From positions 372,001-436,000 of the forward strand of contig NZ_CABPSL010000001.1 in assembly GCF_902459665.1 (NCBI RefSeq): a DNA stretch of 64,000 bases, in the 5' to 3' direction. Both the position numbers and the translations under genes were made by a program. This DNA is from Pandoraea cepalis. Lineage in GTDB: Bacteria > Pseudomonadota > Gammaproteobacteria > Burkholderiales > Burkholderiaceae. The notes under the pieces are model-generated. The model searched no databases. It saw only the letters and a list, made by a program, of their open reading frames with translations, and had not been told where the DNA came from. This document shows positions 25,437 through 37,406 of this stretch, piece by piece; within the stretch, counting starts at the first letter, position 1, and the number at the start of each line of letters is the position of its first letter.

Positions 25437-25726
25437 GAGTTGCGGGGCAGACGCGTATAGGAATGAGTCATGGCGATAGGGCCAGCGAGGGGGCGACAGG
25501 TGCCGGTCTTTCCGGTGGGCGTTGGCGACGCAGCCGCGTTCACTCGATTGACGTTAACGTCAAGTGTAACGCAGCTTGTGGTGTCGCGCGTACTGCGGCG
25601 AGGCCGGAGGCGCGCAGGGCGACTAGCCGCGCGGAGGGCGAGGGGGGCGAGGGCGGGGCGGTGACGTTGTGACGCGGCGCAGCGGCACAGCGCGCCGCTC
25701 CGCCGTCGGGGAATGACCGAAGCCGG
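25437..25726 (-). promoter_or_regulatory. Promoter region of the ghrA-hmgL operon
   Basis: 290 bases without a gene between ghrA and the end of the yaeQ gene. It contains the LiuR-like palindrome at 25548-25563; the remainder toward 25726 is extremely GC-rich. Confidence 0.6.
25548..25563. promoter_or_regulatory. LiuR-like operator TTGACGTTAACGTCAA
   Basis: Perfect 16-bp palindrome. It closely matches the boxes at 49245-49266 and 49921-49936 around the MerR/LiuR gene. Its place upstream of the operon carrying HMG-CoA lyase fits LiuR control of leucine degradation. Confidence 0.7.
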
Positions 25727-26278
25727 TCAGTCGTTGGCGGCCGCGCGCAACGTCACGAGGTTGACGGCGAAATTGTGGCTGTCGTCGGCGATCCAGACTT
25801 CACCGTCCTGAATCGTGCACTGGAGGCGCATCGTGCGCGCGGCGAGTGCCGTGAGCGCCTCGGCGGACGCCTCATCGAGCATGCGCACCGTGAGATTCGA
25901 CAAGCGGGTGATCTGCGACTCGGTCGCCTGCCACCAGACGGCGGCGGGCTTGCCGCCGTACGCCACGACGTCGACATGCGTCGCACGGCCCGCGGCTTTG
26001 ACAAGGCGCCGTGCGTCGGGCTGCCCGACGTCGATCCAGCGGACGATGTCGCCGCCGAAGTCGTGTTCCCACAGGTCGGGCTCGTCGGCGTTGGAGAGGC
26101 CCTTGCCGAACGCGAGCCGTTCATCGGCATACAGCATGAAGGCCAGCAGGCGCACCATCATGCGTTCGTCGGTTTCCGACGGATGCCGGGCGAGCGTCAG
26201 GCTATGGGCGGCGTAGTAGTGGCGGTCGAGGTTGGTGATCTGCACCTCGGCCTTGTATATGGTGGCTTTGAGTGCCAT
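25727..26278 (-). CDS. yaeQ: YaeQ family protein
   Basis: 183 aa, the usual YaeQ length. It begins MALKATIYKAEVQITNLDRHYY and contains ETDERMMVRLLAF, YADERLAFGKGLS and DVVAYGG. The family has a PD-(D/E)XK nuclease-like fold but no defined activity; it was first reported as a suppressor linked to hemolysin expression. The start at 26278 fits the family N-terminus. It is separate from the ghrA unit by 290 bases. Confidence 0.92.
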   Translation of the reverse strand: MALKATIYKAEVQITNLDRHYYAAHSLTLARHPSETDERMMVRLLAFMLYADERLAFGKGLSNADEPDLWEHDFGGDIVRWIDVGQPDARRLVKAAGRATHVDVVAYGGKPAAVWWQATESQITRLSNLTVRMLDEASAEALTALAARTMRLQCTIQDGEVWIADDSHNFAVNLVTLRAAAND

Positions 26279-26430
26279 ACCGGGAAACCGCAGGAATGAA
26301 GGGAGTCGCAAGCATACACTAGCGCGTTGTCCCCGCTCTCCAAGGCGGCATGGCATGCCGATGGCGCACCGCGGCAAGCGCGCGGCAAGCTCGGTATACT
26401 GGCGGCCCCGCCTTACCTGATGTGTCTCCC

Positions 26431-27267
26431 ATGCCGGTTCCTGTACCGCAAACGATCGACGTCAACGGTTATCCGATGGCGTACGTCGAGACCCCTGCCC
26501 CCGCCGACGCCAGTGGCGCACCGCTCTTGCTGGTTCACGGTTCGCTTTGCGATTGCCGTTACTTCAAGCCGAACATGGCGCCGTTGGGGCAGCGGCGGCG
26601 GGTCATCTCGGTGAGTCTGCGTCACTACTGGCCCGAAGCATGGGGTGGCCATGACGGCACGTTCTCGGGGGAGCAGCACGCCGAGGACCTGGCCGCATTC
26701 GTCACGGCGTTGGGCGTCGGCCCGGTCCATATGCTCGGCCATTCGCGCGGCGGCTATGTCGCGTTGCGCACGGCGCTGCTCGCGCCCGACACCGTACGCT
26801 CGCTGATACTGGCCGACCCGGGCGTGGAAATCAGCGGCGGCCCGGCGCAGACGCCGCTCGATCGCGAGCGGGGCAGCTTCCGCGAACAGGCGCTTGCCGC
26901 CATCGAGTCCGGCGATATCGACGGCGGACTGGCGATCTTTATCGACACCGTGAGCGGCCCGGATACGTGGCGGCGCATGGTGCCGTGGTTCAAGCAGATG
27001 GTGCGCGACAACGCTCACACCCTGATCGGTCAGGTGGCCGAGCCGCGTACGCCGTTGCCGATCGACGCCCTCGGCGCGTTGCATGCGCCGGTGCTTCTGA
27101 TGGGCGGCGCGCAAAGTCCCGCACCCTATCCCGACGTGCTGAACGCGCTCGCGTGCGCCATGCCGGAAGCCCGTCGCATGGTGATCCAGGACGCATCGCA
27201 CGGCATGAATCTGGCCAATCCGATTGCGTTTCACCGCGCGGTGGACGCCTTCCTCGGGAACGACTGA
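26431..27267 (+). CDS. Alpha/beta hydrolase
   Basis: 278 aa. The oxyanion segment is LLLVHGSLCD (34-43), the nucleophile S105 is in LGHSRGG, and the likely catalytic His is H257 in DASHGMNL. It is a soluble esterase-like hydrolase of unknown substrate. The ATG at 26431 was chosen over an upstream frame start at 26350 because the extension is Arg-rich and unconserved in character. It is divergent from yaeQ and convergent with the first XRE gene. Confidence 0.88.
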   Translation: MPVPVPQTIDVNGYPMAYVETPAPADASGAPLLLVHGSLCDCRYFKPNMAPLGQRRRVISVSLRHYWPEAWGGHDGTFSGEQHAEDLAAFVTALGVGPVHMLGHSRGGYVALRTALLAPDTVRSLILADPGVEISGGPAQTPLDRERGSFREQALAAIESGDIDGGLAIFIDTVSGPDTWRRMVPWFKQMVRDNAHTLIGQVAEPRTPLPIDALGALHAPVLLMGGAQSPAPYPDVLNALACAMPEARRMVIQDASHGMNLANPIAFHRAVDAFLGND

Positions 27268-27278
27268 ACCCGAGGAGT

Positions 27279-27302
27279 GACGCCGGCGCGCGGGCCGGCG
27301 TC
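27279..27302. terminator. Hairpin between convergent hydrolase and XRE genes
   Basis: GACGCCGG (27279-27286) pairs with CCGGCGTC (27295-27302), with an 8-base loop. It lies 12 bases after the hydrolase stop. There is no U-tract. Confidence 0.5.
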
Positions 27303-27364
27303 GCCCGGCGCCGGACACGCGCGCGTTGCGCGGACGTCGCGTCCCGCGATCAAGCGCCCCGTTC

Positions 27365-27742
27365 TCATTCGTCGCGCAACACGCCGTGGCCCAGACGCAA
27401 GCTCAGCGTGCGGACCAGATCGGCCATCCACGCCTGATCGCGGTCCGACAATTTCTGCATTGCCCGGTTGAGCGAGGGATACGGATCGCAGGGCACCGCC
27501 ACCCCCGCGTCAGCCACCATGCCACTCGACGAATCGAACGCCAGCAACTCATGCGGTGGCAGTCCCAACGTGTCGGCGAGAATGCAGATGTTGCGCAGCG
27601 AGATATTGCGCTTGCCTCGCTCGACACCGCTCAGGTATGAGCGCGCCAGACCGCTTTCCAGGGCAAGCTTGTCTTGCGCCCAGTTGTACTTCTTGCGCAA
27701 ACCGGCCAGGTGTCGGCCGAATCTGAATAAATTGGTGTCCAT
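27365..27742 (-). CDS. XRE-family transcriptional regulator A
   Basis: 125 aa. An N-terminal HTH_3 domain at about 8-68 (LAGLRKKYNWAQDKLALESG, then ARSYLSGVERGKRN) is followed by a short helical tail (RAMQKLSDRDQAWMADLVRTLS). It is a paralogue of the regulator at 28321-29133, with which it shares both the HTH and the tail motif. AAGGAAA lies upstream of the ATG at 27742. The target is unknown. Confidence 0.88.
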   Translation of the reverse strand: MDTNLFRFGRHLAGLRKKYNWAQDKLALESGLARSYLSGVERGKRNISLRNICILADTLGLPPHELLAFDSSSGMVADAGVAVPCDPYPSLNRAMQKLSDRDQAWMADLVRTLSLRLGHGVLRDE

Positions 27743-28320
27743 AAGAATGTTTTCCTTGTTAGGGACAAGAAGATTGAAACAAAAAACCGGCATTGGGGAC
27801 GGTGCCTCGGGTATCCCCCGTTTGCGAGGCACGAACTACCGAGTCCGCAACGCGGATTTTTTGCGGACTTTCGGAGAAGGCACAAGGAGTGCATGCTTTC
27901 AGACGGTAGTGGTGGCGCCAGTTTGCGTACCGCTCTGCAGGCATTTCGATACGCTTTGTCGCACTCCCGTGAACCGGAGCCGCGCAGTGTGACACCGGAC
28001 ATGCCGGCGCAAGCCATCACGCGATTCTGAAAGTTTCCGCCTTGGGATGTCACTCGATGTTGACGGGGCGGACCGGACGTTGTGTCGAGCGGCGCGAATG
28101 GTCGGCAGTCATCGGCCGGCTGTCATGCTTGATAGGCTTGGCGTGCATGAAATAGGCACGGCGCGCTGATACGTCCATTGCGGGGATGTAAGACGCTCGA
28201 CGAAGCGAGCGTTTTTACGGAAGGCCAGGTCACGCTTACAAGACGAACGCTCGCGCAACGTCCCCGCGATGCTGGGGGGACTTTGCGCAATGTCCTAAGA
28301 ATCAATTGCCTCGCTTTCGC
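27743..28320. other. 578-base region between the two XRE genes
   Basis: No gene is supported; the frames seen here on the minus strand have no start signals. The part next to regulator A (27743-27830) is promoter-like. A plus-strand terminator lies at 28193-28216 (listed separately). Confidence 0.5.
28193..28216 (+). terminator. Rho-independent terminator without a coding gene upstream
   Basis: ACGCTCG (28193-28199), loop ACGAAG, CGAGCGT (28206-28212), then TTTTT. It is oriented to the plus strand, on which no protein gene ends here. A small RNA gene is one explanation. Confidence 0.6.
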
Positions 28321-29133
28321 TCACTCGTCATCGCCGGTGGGGAAACGCCGCGAGTCATCGCGTGCGATGGCGTCGGATCTGGCGGCATTGGCCGACGTGA
28401 CGGATGTGTCGTGGCGTTCGGATGGGGTGCGCCCGGGGTCACAGATGCGCGCGACGGGATGGGCGGCGTCGGTGCCGGTGCCGTCGGCAATGCGGTAGCC
28501 AGCTTCCCTCGGCGCGGCGAGTTGAAGATGGGCAGGAAAGCCTGCGGAGAACGCTGGGGCGGTGGGCGTCCGTCTAGCGGCGTTGGGGAGAGCCGCGGGC
28601 GGGGCGTCGGCGTCATCGAGGTCGTCGAAATCGTCGAGATCCTCGGTATCGTCGATGCCGTCGCGCACTTCGTGCCGATTGCGCCTATCTCGCGCATCGC
28701 CACAGGCACCGCCGTGTGCGACAGACAAGGGGCCGCATCGGTCTGCGTAAGCGTCGGTCGCCGACGGCGGCGCCGCCTGACTCAGGCGGGAGCTGAGGCT
28801 TCGAATGATCTCGGCGAGCCAGACCTGATCGCGGTTTTCGAGGCGACACAGCGAACGGCTGATCTGCGGCAATGGCGTGCGATCGGGTAGCGCTGCGGTG
28901 TCAGCGGCACCGGCCGCCTGCGCAAAGCGCAGCATTTCGGACGTTGGCACGCCGAGCGTATCGGCCAGTACGCAGATATTGACCAGGGCGACGTTGCGTC
29001 GACCGCGCTCGATGCCGCTGACGTACGAGCGAGCCAGACCGCTCTCGAGCGCCAGTTTCTCCTGCGACCAGCCGCGCGCCTTGCGCAAGCAGGCCAGATG
29101 GTCTCCGAACAGCGCGAGTGGATTCGTTTGCAT
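28321..29133 (-). CDS. XRE-family transcriptional regulator B with long low-complexity tail
   Basis: 270 aa. The HTH domain (about 10-70, LACLRKARGWSQEKLALESG then ARSYVSGIERGRRN) and the following helix (CRLENRDQVWLAEIIRSLSSRLS) match regulator A. The remaining 140 residues are disordered-looking, with an acidic stretch (DDTEDLDDFDDLDDAD, about 161-176) and an Ala/Arg/Pro-rich end. CGGAG lies upstream of the ATG at 29133. The tail could be a protein-interaction region or a recently read-through extension; its sequence offers no fold. Confidence 0.85.
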   Translation of the reverse strand: MQTNPLALFGDHLACLRKARGWSQEKLALESGLARSYVSGIERGRRNVALVNICVLADTLGVPTSEMLRFAQAAGAADTAALPDRTPLPQISRSLCRLENRDQVWLAEIIRSLSSRLSQAAPPSATDAYADRCGPLSVAHGGACGDARDRRNRHEVRDGIDDTEDLDDFDDLDDADAPPAALPNAARRTPTAPAFSAGFPAHLQLAAPREAGYRIADGTGTDAAHPVARICDPGRTPSERHDTSVTSANAARSDAIARDDSRRFPTGDDE

Positions 29134-29395
29134 GGCGGAACTCCGTTGACGAGTCACACAGCGTAATCAATCCCCCCGCGTCTTGCGACGTTATATCGCT
29201 CTCCTCCCCATGCGTTACAGGCGGGCCTCTATACAGAGTCGGCGACCTCTATAGCGCAAAACTTATCGGACGCTTCCCAATTCATGGGGCCGCGCCATCC
29301 CACGAGACGGTGTCAGCCGATGGGGCGACACGCTGACATGGAACGGCGCCAGTGCATCGGATGGTGCTGGCCGTGGCGTAGGCCGATGATGTCGA

Positions 29396-29641
29396 TCAGC
29401 GCAGGCAGAAGCGGGCTAGCGCGCCGCGCAGGACGGCGGGCAGCGCGGCGGCGAAACCGAACGGGCGCGACAGCGTGGCCAGGCCCTCGCCATTGAGCAC
29501 GCGAGCGCCCTCCAGGTGAGTGGCCAGCCGGCAGAAATCTTCTCGATTCATACCGACGCGCTCGCAGGCGATATCGAGCTGTTTCAAATCGTTCGGATGC
29601 AGCTCAAGGGTGACGGTAATGCGCTCTGAGGCGGTGTTCAT
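29396..29641 (-). CDS. Small protein, possible ribbon-helix-helix DNA-binding protein
   Basis: 81 aa from the ATG at 29641. The N-terminal part (ERITVTLELHPNDLKQLDIA then CERVGMNREDFCRLAT) has the strand-helix-helix pattern of RHH regulators or antitoxins. The C-terminus (PFGFAAALPAVLRGALARFCLR) is hydrophobic-basic and helical. No toxin partner is adjacent. The frame extends upstream to 29677. The family call is by pattern only. Confidence 0.45.
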   Translation of the reverse strand: MNTASERITVTLELHPNDLKQLDIACERVGMNREDFCRLATHLEGARVLNGEGLATLSRPFGFAAALPAVLRGALARFCLR

Positions 29642-30044
29642 GTCTGCCAATTTTCTCTGGTTCAAAACATTGGGCATGCCGCGCGGGTGAAGCGCATGCC
29701 GAAGCGCCCACGCAATAACGCGAGCGAGCGTGATCCGACGGCGCGCGATGGAGGGCGTCGGGGGCTAATGCAATGCGTGGGCAATACGAGGCTGTGGGCG
29801 CGAAATTGGCCGCCCGAGCCGTGGGCGGCGGTACGGCGCTAACGCGTGAGAGCGATGCCTCGTAACGGCGGGGAGGGATGACTCTCTATCCGGCCAGGAC
29901 ATCGGTGCCGGAATACAGCATGAGTACTGCGGACTACGGACTACGATTTCAAGTACGACGACAACTCGGTGCGACTCGTTGAACGGCGACTGACCGCTTC
30001 GGTTCCGGCAGCGTCGGCCCCAGCGGTGGCTGGCCAACGTCAAA
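29642..30044. other. 403-base region of degenerate coding character
   Basis: No intact gene. A plus-strand frame after a stop at 29921 reads DYDFKYDDNSVRLVERRL with no start codon or ribosome-binding site before it, continuing to about 30169. It looks like the fragment of an older gene. Confidence 0.35.
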
Positions 30045-30230
30045 TTACGCGGCGTCCTTCAAGCGAATGCGCGAGCAAGGGGTACGACGATGACTACGGC
30101 GATATCGCAGGACACGTGAGACGTGGGTCGCCGCTGCGGTGCGTGCCGCAGCGCGTTGCAGTTGCATGACACGTGCCACCGTCGCCGTGACGGCGAGCGT
30201 CGCGACCCCTAGCCAAATGACGAAAATCAC
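30045..30230 (-). CDS. Possible small membrane protein
   Basis: 61 aa from a GTG at 30230, 4 bases after the strong ribosome-binding site GGGAGAGG. It starts with one hydrophobic helix (IFVIWLGVATLAVTATVARV) followed by a basic tail. I do not recognise it. The frame stays open upstream (to 30365) across a tandem 15-base repeat that encodes ADVSR twice; that part lacks a good start. Confidence 0.4.
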   Translation of the reverse strand: MIFVIWLGVATLAVTATVARVMQLQRAAARTAAATHVSRVLRYRRSHRRTPCSRIRLKDAA

Positions 30231-30518
30231 AAACCCTCTCCCTATGCGGCGACAGCGCGGCGTAACAACAGACGTAAGCAATGACTGTGTCCAATGACGA
30301 CCGGCCCGAGTGGCAGCAGCGCGAGAGACATCGGCACGAGAGACATCGGCCCGCGTCGACCGCAAGGCGAAATTCAGAAAGCGGGGACGCCAGTCGTCGC
30401 AAGTCGGTTGCTACCGCAACAAACTTCAACAGGAGCGAATTCTAAATAGATTCCCGGATAGGGTAAATACTAATTAAGCAAATTGTGTATTTTTTAAGAC
30501 AGAGGAATCGGAATCGTC

Positions 30519-30532
30519 CAAACGATCGTTTG
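30519..30532. promoter_or_regulatory. Palindrome CAAACGATCGTTTG
   Basis: Perfect 14-bp dyad with the same AACGATCGTT core as the palindrome at 20919-20932. It lies in AT-rich DNA far from any clear start codon; the nearest minus-strand start is at 30230. Confidence 0.4.
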
Positions 30533-30555
30533 AATTCCAGGTGCTTAAATTCATT

Positions 30556-30601
30556 GGAAAAATCGGCCCGAACCCGCGGGCTTCCACGTGTTCGGGCCGA
30601 T
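30556..30601 (-). terminator. Rho-independent terminator of the second porin
   Basis: ATCGGCCCGAAC (30562-30573) pairs with GTTCGGGCCGAT (30590-30601). On the minus strand the stem is followed by TTTTTCC. It lies 14 bases after the porin stop. Confidence 0.85.
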
Positions 30602-30615
30602 CAGGACGAAGGGGG

Positions 30616-31812
30616 TCAGAAGCTGTGCTTCAGGCCCATGCCGACCAGCAATTGCGTTCGTGCGCCGGCGTTGAAGCCGTACGAACCGACGGACGCGGTG
30701 GCTTCCACCGTTTGACCGCTATCCAGGGTCTTGCCGATGGCCTGTTGATAGCCACCGATGACGTAGGTCGACGTGCGCTTGGACAGCGCATAGGTGACGC
30801 CGGCATTGAACTGGTTGTAGTGAGCGCCGAGGTTGCGCGCACCGCGCATTCGCGTGTAGCTATAGCCGATGCCCGTGTTGATCGCGGGCGTCAGGGCATA
30901 CGTGGCGAAGGCGTTCACGGTGTCGAATGTCGCCGTGCCGGTGAATTCCGACAGACCATCGCTCGCGTACTGGGCATTCGAATACGACAGCCCAAGGATC
31001 GCCGGGCCAACGGCGTACTTGCCGGCCACGCGCGCGATGCGTACCTTGCTCGCCGTACGGAAGCCACTGTTGATCGTCGAGTTGAACAGCGAGCCCGCGC
31101 TGCTGGTCCACTCGCGATAGCCGTAGGCCGCCCGCGTGTTGCCACCGTCCGCGAAGAAAAAACCGGCGCCGAGCGCGAGCGGACCGTTGTTGTAGGCACC
31201 GGCGACGCCGTACGATCGGCCGGCCCCGGTTTCTCCGGCCACGTTGCCCGATGCGTACATGCCTTCGAACTGCAGGCCGCCGAAGTTCGGCGTGGCGTAG
31301 CGGATCGAGTTGTTGATGCGTGCGCCGTTGTCGTAGTTGTCGACGTCGCCCGGCGTGGCAAAGAACCCACCGAAGTAACCGTCTGCGGTCATGCCCTGCA
31401 CGAGATTGACGACCGGGTCGTACTGACGGCCGATGGTCACTTCGCCCCATTCGGTGCTCGTCAGGCCGACGATGGATTTGCGGCCGAACGCCCGGCCGCC
31501 GTTACCCATCTCGCCGTTGACCGCATTGAAGCCGCTTTCGATCTGGAACATCGCCGACAGTCCGCGGCCCAGCGGCTCGGTGCCACGCAGGCCCCAGCGG
31601 CTGCCGGAGATGATGTTGCTCGCGATCATCGATCGCGATTGCGGGCCGTTGACGCCGTCAGTGTGATTGGCGTGGACGAAGCCGGAATCGATCGTGCCGT
31701 AGAGGGTGACGTTGCTTTGCGCATTGGCGCTGGCAGGCAAAGTCAGGAGGGTGAGCGTGGCGGCGAGCGCAATGGCGCGCGGGCCGATGAACGAGTGAGG
31801 ACGTTGAGTCAT
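30616..31812 (-). CDS. Gram-negative porin (OmpC-like), second copy
   Basis: 398 aa. The signal peptide ends ANA before QSNVTLYGTIDSGF, the standard Burkholderiales porin start. The body has SRWGLRGTEPLGRGL, GRQYDPVVNLV and NSIRYATPNFGGLQFEGMY, and the protein ends MGLKHSF with the terminal Phe. It is a trimeric outer-membrane channel. It is only distantly similar to the porin at 8390-9430. A possible regulatory inverted repeat lies upstream at 31873-31900. Confidence 0.93.
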   Translation of the reverse strand: MTQRPHSFIGPRAIALAATLTLLTLPASANAQSNVTLYGTIDSGFVHANHTDGVNGPQSRSMIASNIISGSRWGLRGTEPLGRGLSAMFQIESGFNAVNGEMGNGGRAFGRKSIVGLTSTEWGEVTIGRQYDPVVNLVQGMTADGYFGGFFATPGDVDNYDNGARINNSIRYATPNFGGLQFEGMYASGNVAGETGAGRSYGVAGAYNNGPLALGAGFFFADGGNTRAAYGYREWTSSAGSLFNSTINSGFRTASKVRIARVAGKYAVGPAILGLSYSNAQYASDGLSEFTGTATFDTVNAFATYALTPAINTGIGYSYTRMRGARNLGAHYNQFNAGVTYALSKRTSTYVIGGYQQAIGKTLDSGQTVEATASVGSYGFNAGARTQLLVGMGLKHSF

Positions 31813-31872
31813 GGTGTCGAGCGCTTAACCGCGCATGGTGGAAATCGACACCGAGAATATTTCCGAACAGCC

Positions 31873-31900
31873 ATTCGGATTCCTTATGAAAATTCCGAAT
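31873..31900. promoter_or_regulatory. Inverted repeat ATTCGGA-N14-TCCGAAT upstream of porin 2
   Basis: Perfect 7-base arms (31873-31879 and 31894-31900), with a third related copy TTCCGAA at 31861-31867. The block is AT-rich and 60-90 bases before the porin start codon. It may be an operator overlapping the porin promoter. Confidence 0.45.
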
Positions 31901-31978
31901 GCACTGAAATCCCCATGGCAGCGACCCCCTGTCGGGGGCGCTGCCGAAGTTTCTAGGAAGTGTCCTCAAATTTCATCG

Positions 31979-32005
31979 CGCGCTACCGCAGTAAGCGGTA
32001 GCGCG
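31979..32005 (-). terminator. Hairpin after mccA
   Basis: A perfect 11-bp stem, CGCGCTACCGC and GCGGTAGCGCG, with loop AGTAA, lies 86 bases after the mccA stop and before the porin promoter. The minus-strand sequence after the stem (CGATGAAATTT) is only weakly U-rich. Confidence 0.6.
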
Positions 32006-32090
32006 AAAAGCACCGTCCTGCGCGCGTCAATGTGGACCCGCGCCAGCGTGCGCTGCGGCGTGATGCCGGAGCACCGCGCCAGGACGATCG

Positions 32091-34112
<2,022 letters not shown>

Positions 34113-34316
34113 GCTGCCTCCGGAAAATGATCGATTGGGGCGGCGCCTGCGCATCGCACTTCGCTTGTGACGAAGGGCCACTGCACTCGCGCCGTTCTCG
34201 TTGCTATCCAACTTCGCCGCGTCGGCGGATCGTCTTTTTGCGATCTCGTCGCCGTCGTGGCGGCTTAACCTGTCAACACATCCTTCAACGCCAGCCCTTC
34301 GCCGTGCCGATAACGC

Positions 34317-35375
<1,059 letters not shown>

Positions 35376-35434
35376 GATGTGATTCCTTGAATTCGGTGAG
35401 TTCGTTGATGTCGCGCGATAGGGCAGTGGCGCGC

Positions 35435-36205
35435 TCAGGGCCGCGTCATGTCGACGAGCGGCCCGATGTCGAGATAGCCGGAGGCGGTCGCCGCATCGGG
35501 GTGCGCCAGATGCGGCACGCGCCCGAGCAGCGGCGCGGGCAAGCGCGCGGCAAGGGTGTCGATGTTTGCCGCCACGTGACGCATCTCCGGATCGACGTGA
35601 TTGGCGACCCAGCCCGCGAGCGTGAGCCCGCGGGCGGTGATGGCTTCGGCGGTGAGCAGGGCGTGGTTGATGCAGCCGAGCCGCAAACCGACGACCAGGA
35701 TCACCGGCAGGCCGAGCTGGCGCGCGAGGTCGGCGGTATCCGGCGCGTTGGCATCGGCGCCGAGCGGCACACGAAAGCCGCCCACGCCCTCGACGATCAC
35801 CAGATCGGCCCGCGCGGCGACACGCGCATAGCCCGCGCGGATCACGCTGCAATCGAGCGCGATGCCTTCAGCGGCGGCGGCGATATGGGGCGCCGTGGCG
35901 TCCTTGAGCACATAGGGGCAGTACCAGTCGTCGGGCAGCTTCAGGTTGCTCGCCTGGTGCAACTGCTCGACGTCGTCGTTGACGAAGCGCCCGTTGTGCT
36001 CCGAGGCGCCCGCCGCGACCGACTTGAGCCCCGCGCACACCAGCCCGCGCCGAGACGCGGCATGCAGCAGCGCAGACGACACGAGCGTCTTGCCGATTTC
36101 CGTGTCGGTGCCGGTGACGAAGAACGCATGGCGCGCTGACGTGGCCCGGGCGGCGGGCGTATCGATAGATATATCGAGGGGAGCGACGAGACGCGGATCA
36201 GCCAT
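35435..36205 (-). CDS. bioD: Dethiobiotin synthetase
   Basis: 256 aa. The P-loop-like GTDTEIGKT lies at about residues 32-40 and the [11 protein letters not shown] motif in the middle. It closes the ureido ring of dethiobiotin using ATP and CO2. The N-terminus is about 25 residues longer than the E. coli type. It overlaps the end of bioF by 8 bases, so translation is probably coupled. Confidence 0.94.
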   Translation of the reverse strand: MADPRLVAPLDISIDTPAARATSARHAFFVTGTDTEIGKTLVSSALLHAASRRGLVCAGLKSVAAGASEHNGRFVNDDVEQLHQASNLKLPDDWYCPYVLKDATAPHIAAAAEGIALDCSVIRAGYARVAARADLVIVEGVGGFRVPLGADANAPDTADLARQLGLPVILVVGLRLGCINHALLTAEAITARGLTLAGWVANHVDPEMRHVAANIDTLAARLPAPLLGRVPHLAHPDAATASGYLDIGPLVDMTRP

Positions 36206-37406
36206 GCGCGTGCTCCGTCCAGTCTCGATCCAACTGGTTGATGGCGGTGGCGAGCCGGTCGACGTCGTCGGCCGTGTGCGTTGCGCAGAGCGTCAGGCGC
36301 AGTCGCGACGTGCCGGGTGCCACGGTCGGCGGGCGGATGGCGGGCACCCACAGTCCCGCTTCGGCCAGCCCAGCCTGCGCATGCAGTGCCGCGGCATTCT
36401 CGCCGAGGATGATCGGCTGCACGCCCGTGGGCGAGACCCTGTGCCGCCAATGCCGCAGCGTGAGCGAGTCGCGCAGTTGGGCGATGCGCGCTTGCAGCGC
36501 GGCGCGGCGCTCGCGGCCTTCGTCGCCGGCGATCAGCGCCAGGCTCGTGAGCAGTGCGTGGGCCTGCGACGGCGCGGCGGCCGTGGTGAAGATATACGGC
36601 CGCGCACGATTGACGAGCCATTCGATGACACGCTCGTTGGCGGCGACGAATGCGCCGCCGACACCGGCGGCCTTGCCGAGCGTGCCGATGATGACAAGGT
36701 TCGGCGAGCGCAGATCGAAATGCTCGAACACGCCCCGGCCCGTCTCGCCGACGACGCCGAAGCCATGCGCATCGTCCACCACCAGCCACGCGTTGTGTCG
36801 TTCGGCCAGTGCGAGCAGTTGTGGCAGCGGCGCGATATCGCCGTCCATCGAGAACACGCCGTCGGTGACGATCAGCTTCGTCTCGGCGGTGCTGGCGTCG
36901 AGCAGCGCGGCCAGGGCGTCGACGTCGCCGTGCGGGTAGACGTGCGTGCGCGCCCGGGACAGACGTGCGCCATCGATCAGCGAGGCGTGATTGAGCGCTT
37001 CGGAGAAGATCTCGGCGTCCTTGTTGGCGAGCGCGGAGAGGGTCGCCAGGTTGGCCATGTAACCGGTACAGAAGTACAGCGCGCGGCCGTCGACGAGATG
37101 GGGCGACATGAAGTCGGCGAGCGCGTCTTCGAGTTCCGCGTGGGCCTGCGAATGACCGCTGATGAGGTGCGATGCGCCGCTGCCTGCGCCGTAGCGCCGC
37201 GCGCCCTCGATGAGCGCCTCGACAATCTTCGGATGCGCTGCCAGACCGAGATAGTCGTTGCTGGCGAATGCGAGCACGTCGCGGCCGTCGGCGCGCACAT
37301 GGGGCTGGCAGGGCGTGGACACCACGCGGCGGCGGCGTCGCAGATGCGCGCGGTCGATGTCGGCCAGGCCGGCGTCGAGCCGGGCGAACAGGGGATGGGT
37401 TGTCAT
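36198..37406 (-). CDS. bioF: 8-amino-7-oxononanoate synthase
   Basis: 402 aa PLP enzyme. [47 protein letters not shown] and the PLP lysine region [16 protein letters not shown] are all present. It condenses pimeloyl-thioester with alanine. The start at 37406 overlaps the bioA stop; a longer open frame exists upstream inside bioA but is not the gene. Confidence 0.95.
   Translation of the reverse strand: MTTHPLFARLDAGLADIDRAHLRRRRRVVSTPCQPHVRADGRDVLAFASNDYLGLAAHPKIVEALIEGARRYGAGSGASHLISGHSQAHAELEDALADFMSPHLVDGRALYFCTGYMANLATLSALANKDAEIFSEALNHASLIDGARLSRARTHVYPHGDVDALAALLDASTAETKLIVTDGVFSMDGDIAPLPQLLALAERHNAWLVVDDAHGFGVVGETGRGVFEHFDLRSPNLVIIGTLGKAAGVGGAFVAANERVIEWLVNRARPYIFTTAAAPSQAHALLTSLALIAGDEGRERRAALQARIAQLRDSLTLRHWRHRVSPTGVQPIILGENAAALHAQAGLAEAGLWVPAIRPPTVAPGTSRLRLTLCATHTADDVDRLATAINQLDRDWTEHAHG

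Larger units (their letters stand above)
30231..30615. other. Unusually AT-rich intergenic region before the second porin's end
   Basis: 385 bases without a supported gene. About 30430-30540 is the most AT-rich part of the window and holds the palindrome at 30519-30532. The terminator of the second porin is at 30556-30601. Confidence 0.55.
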
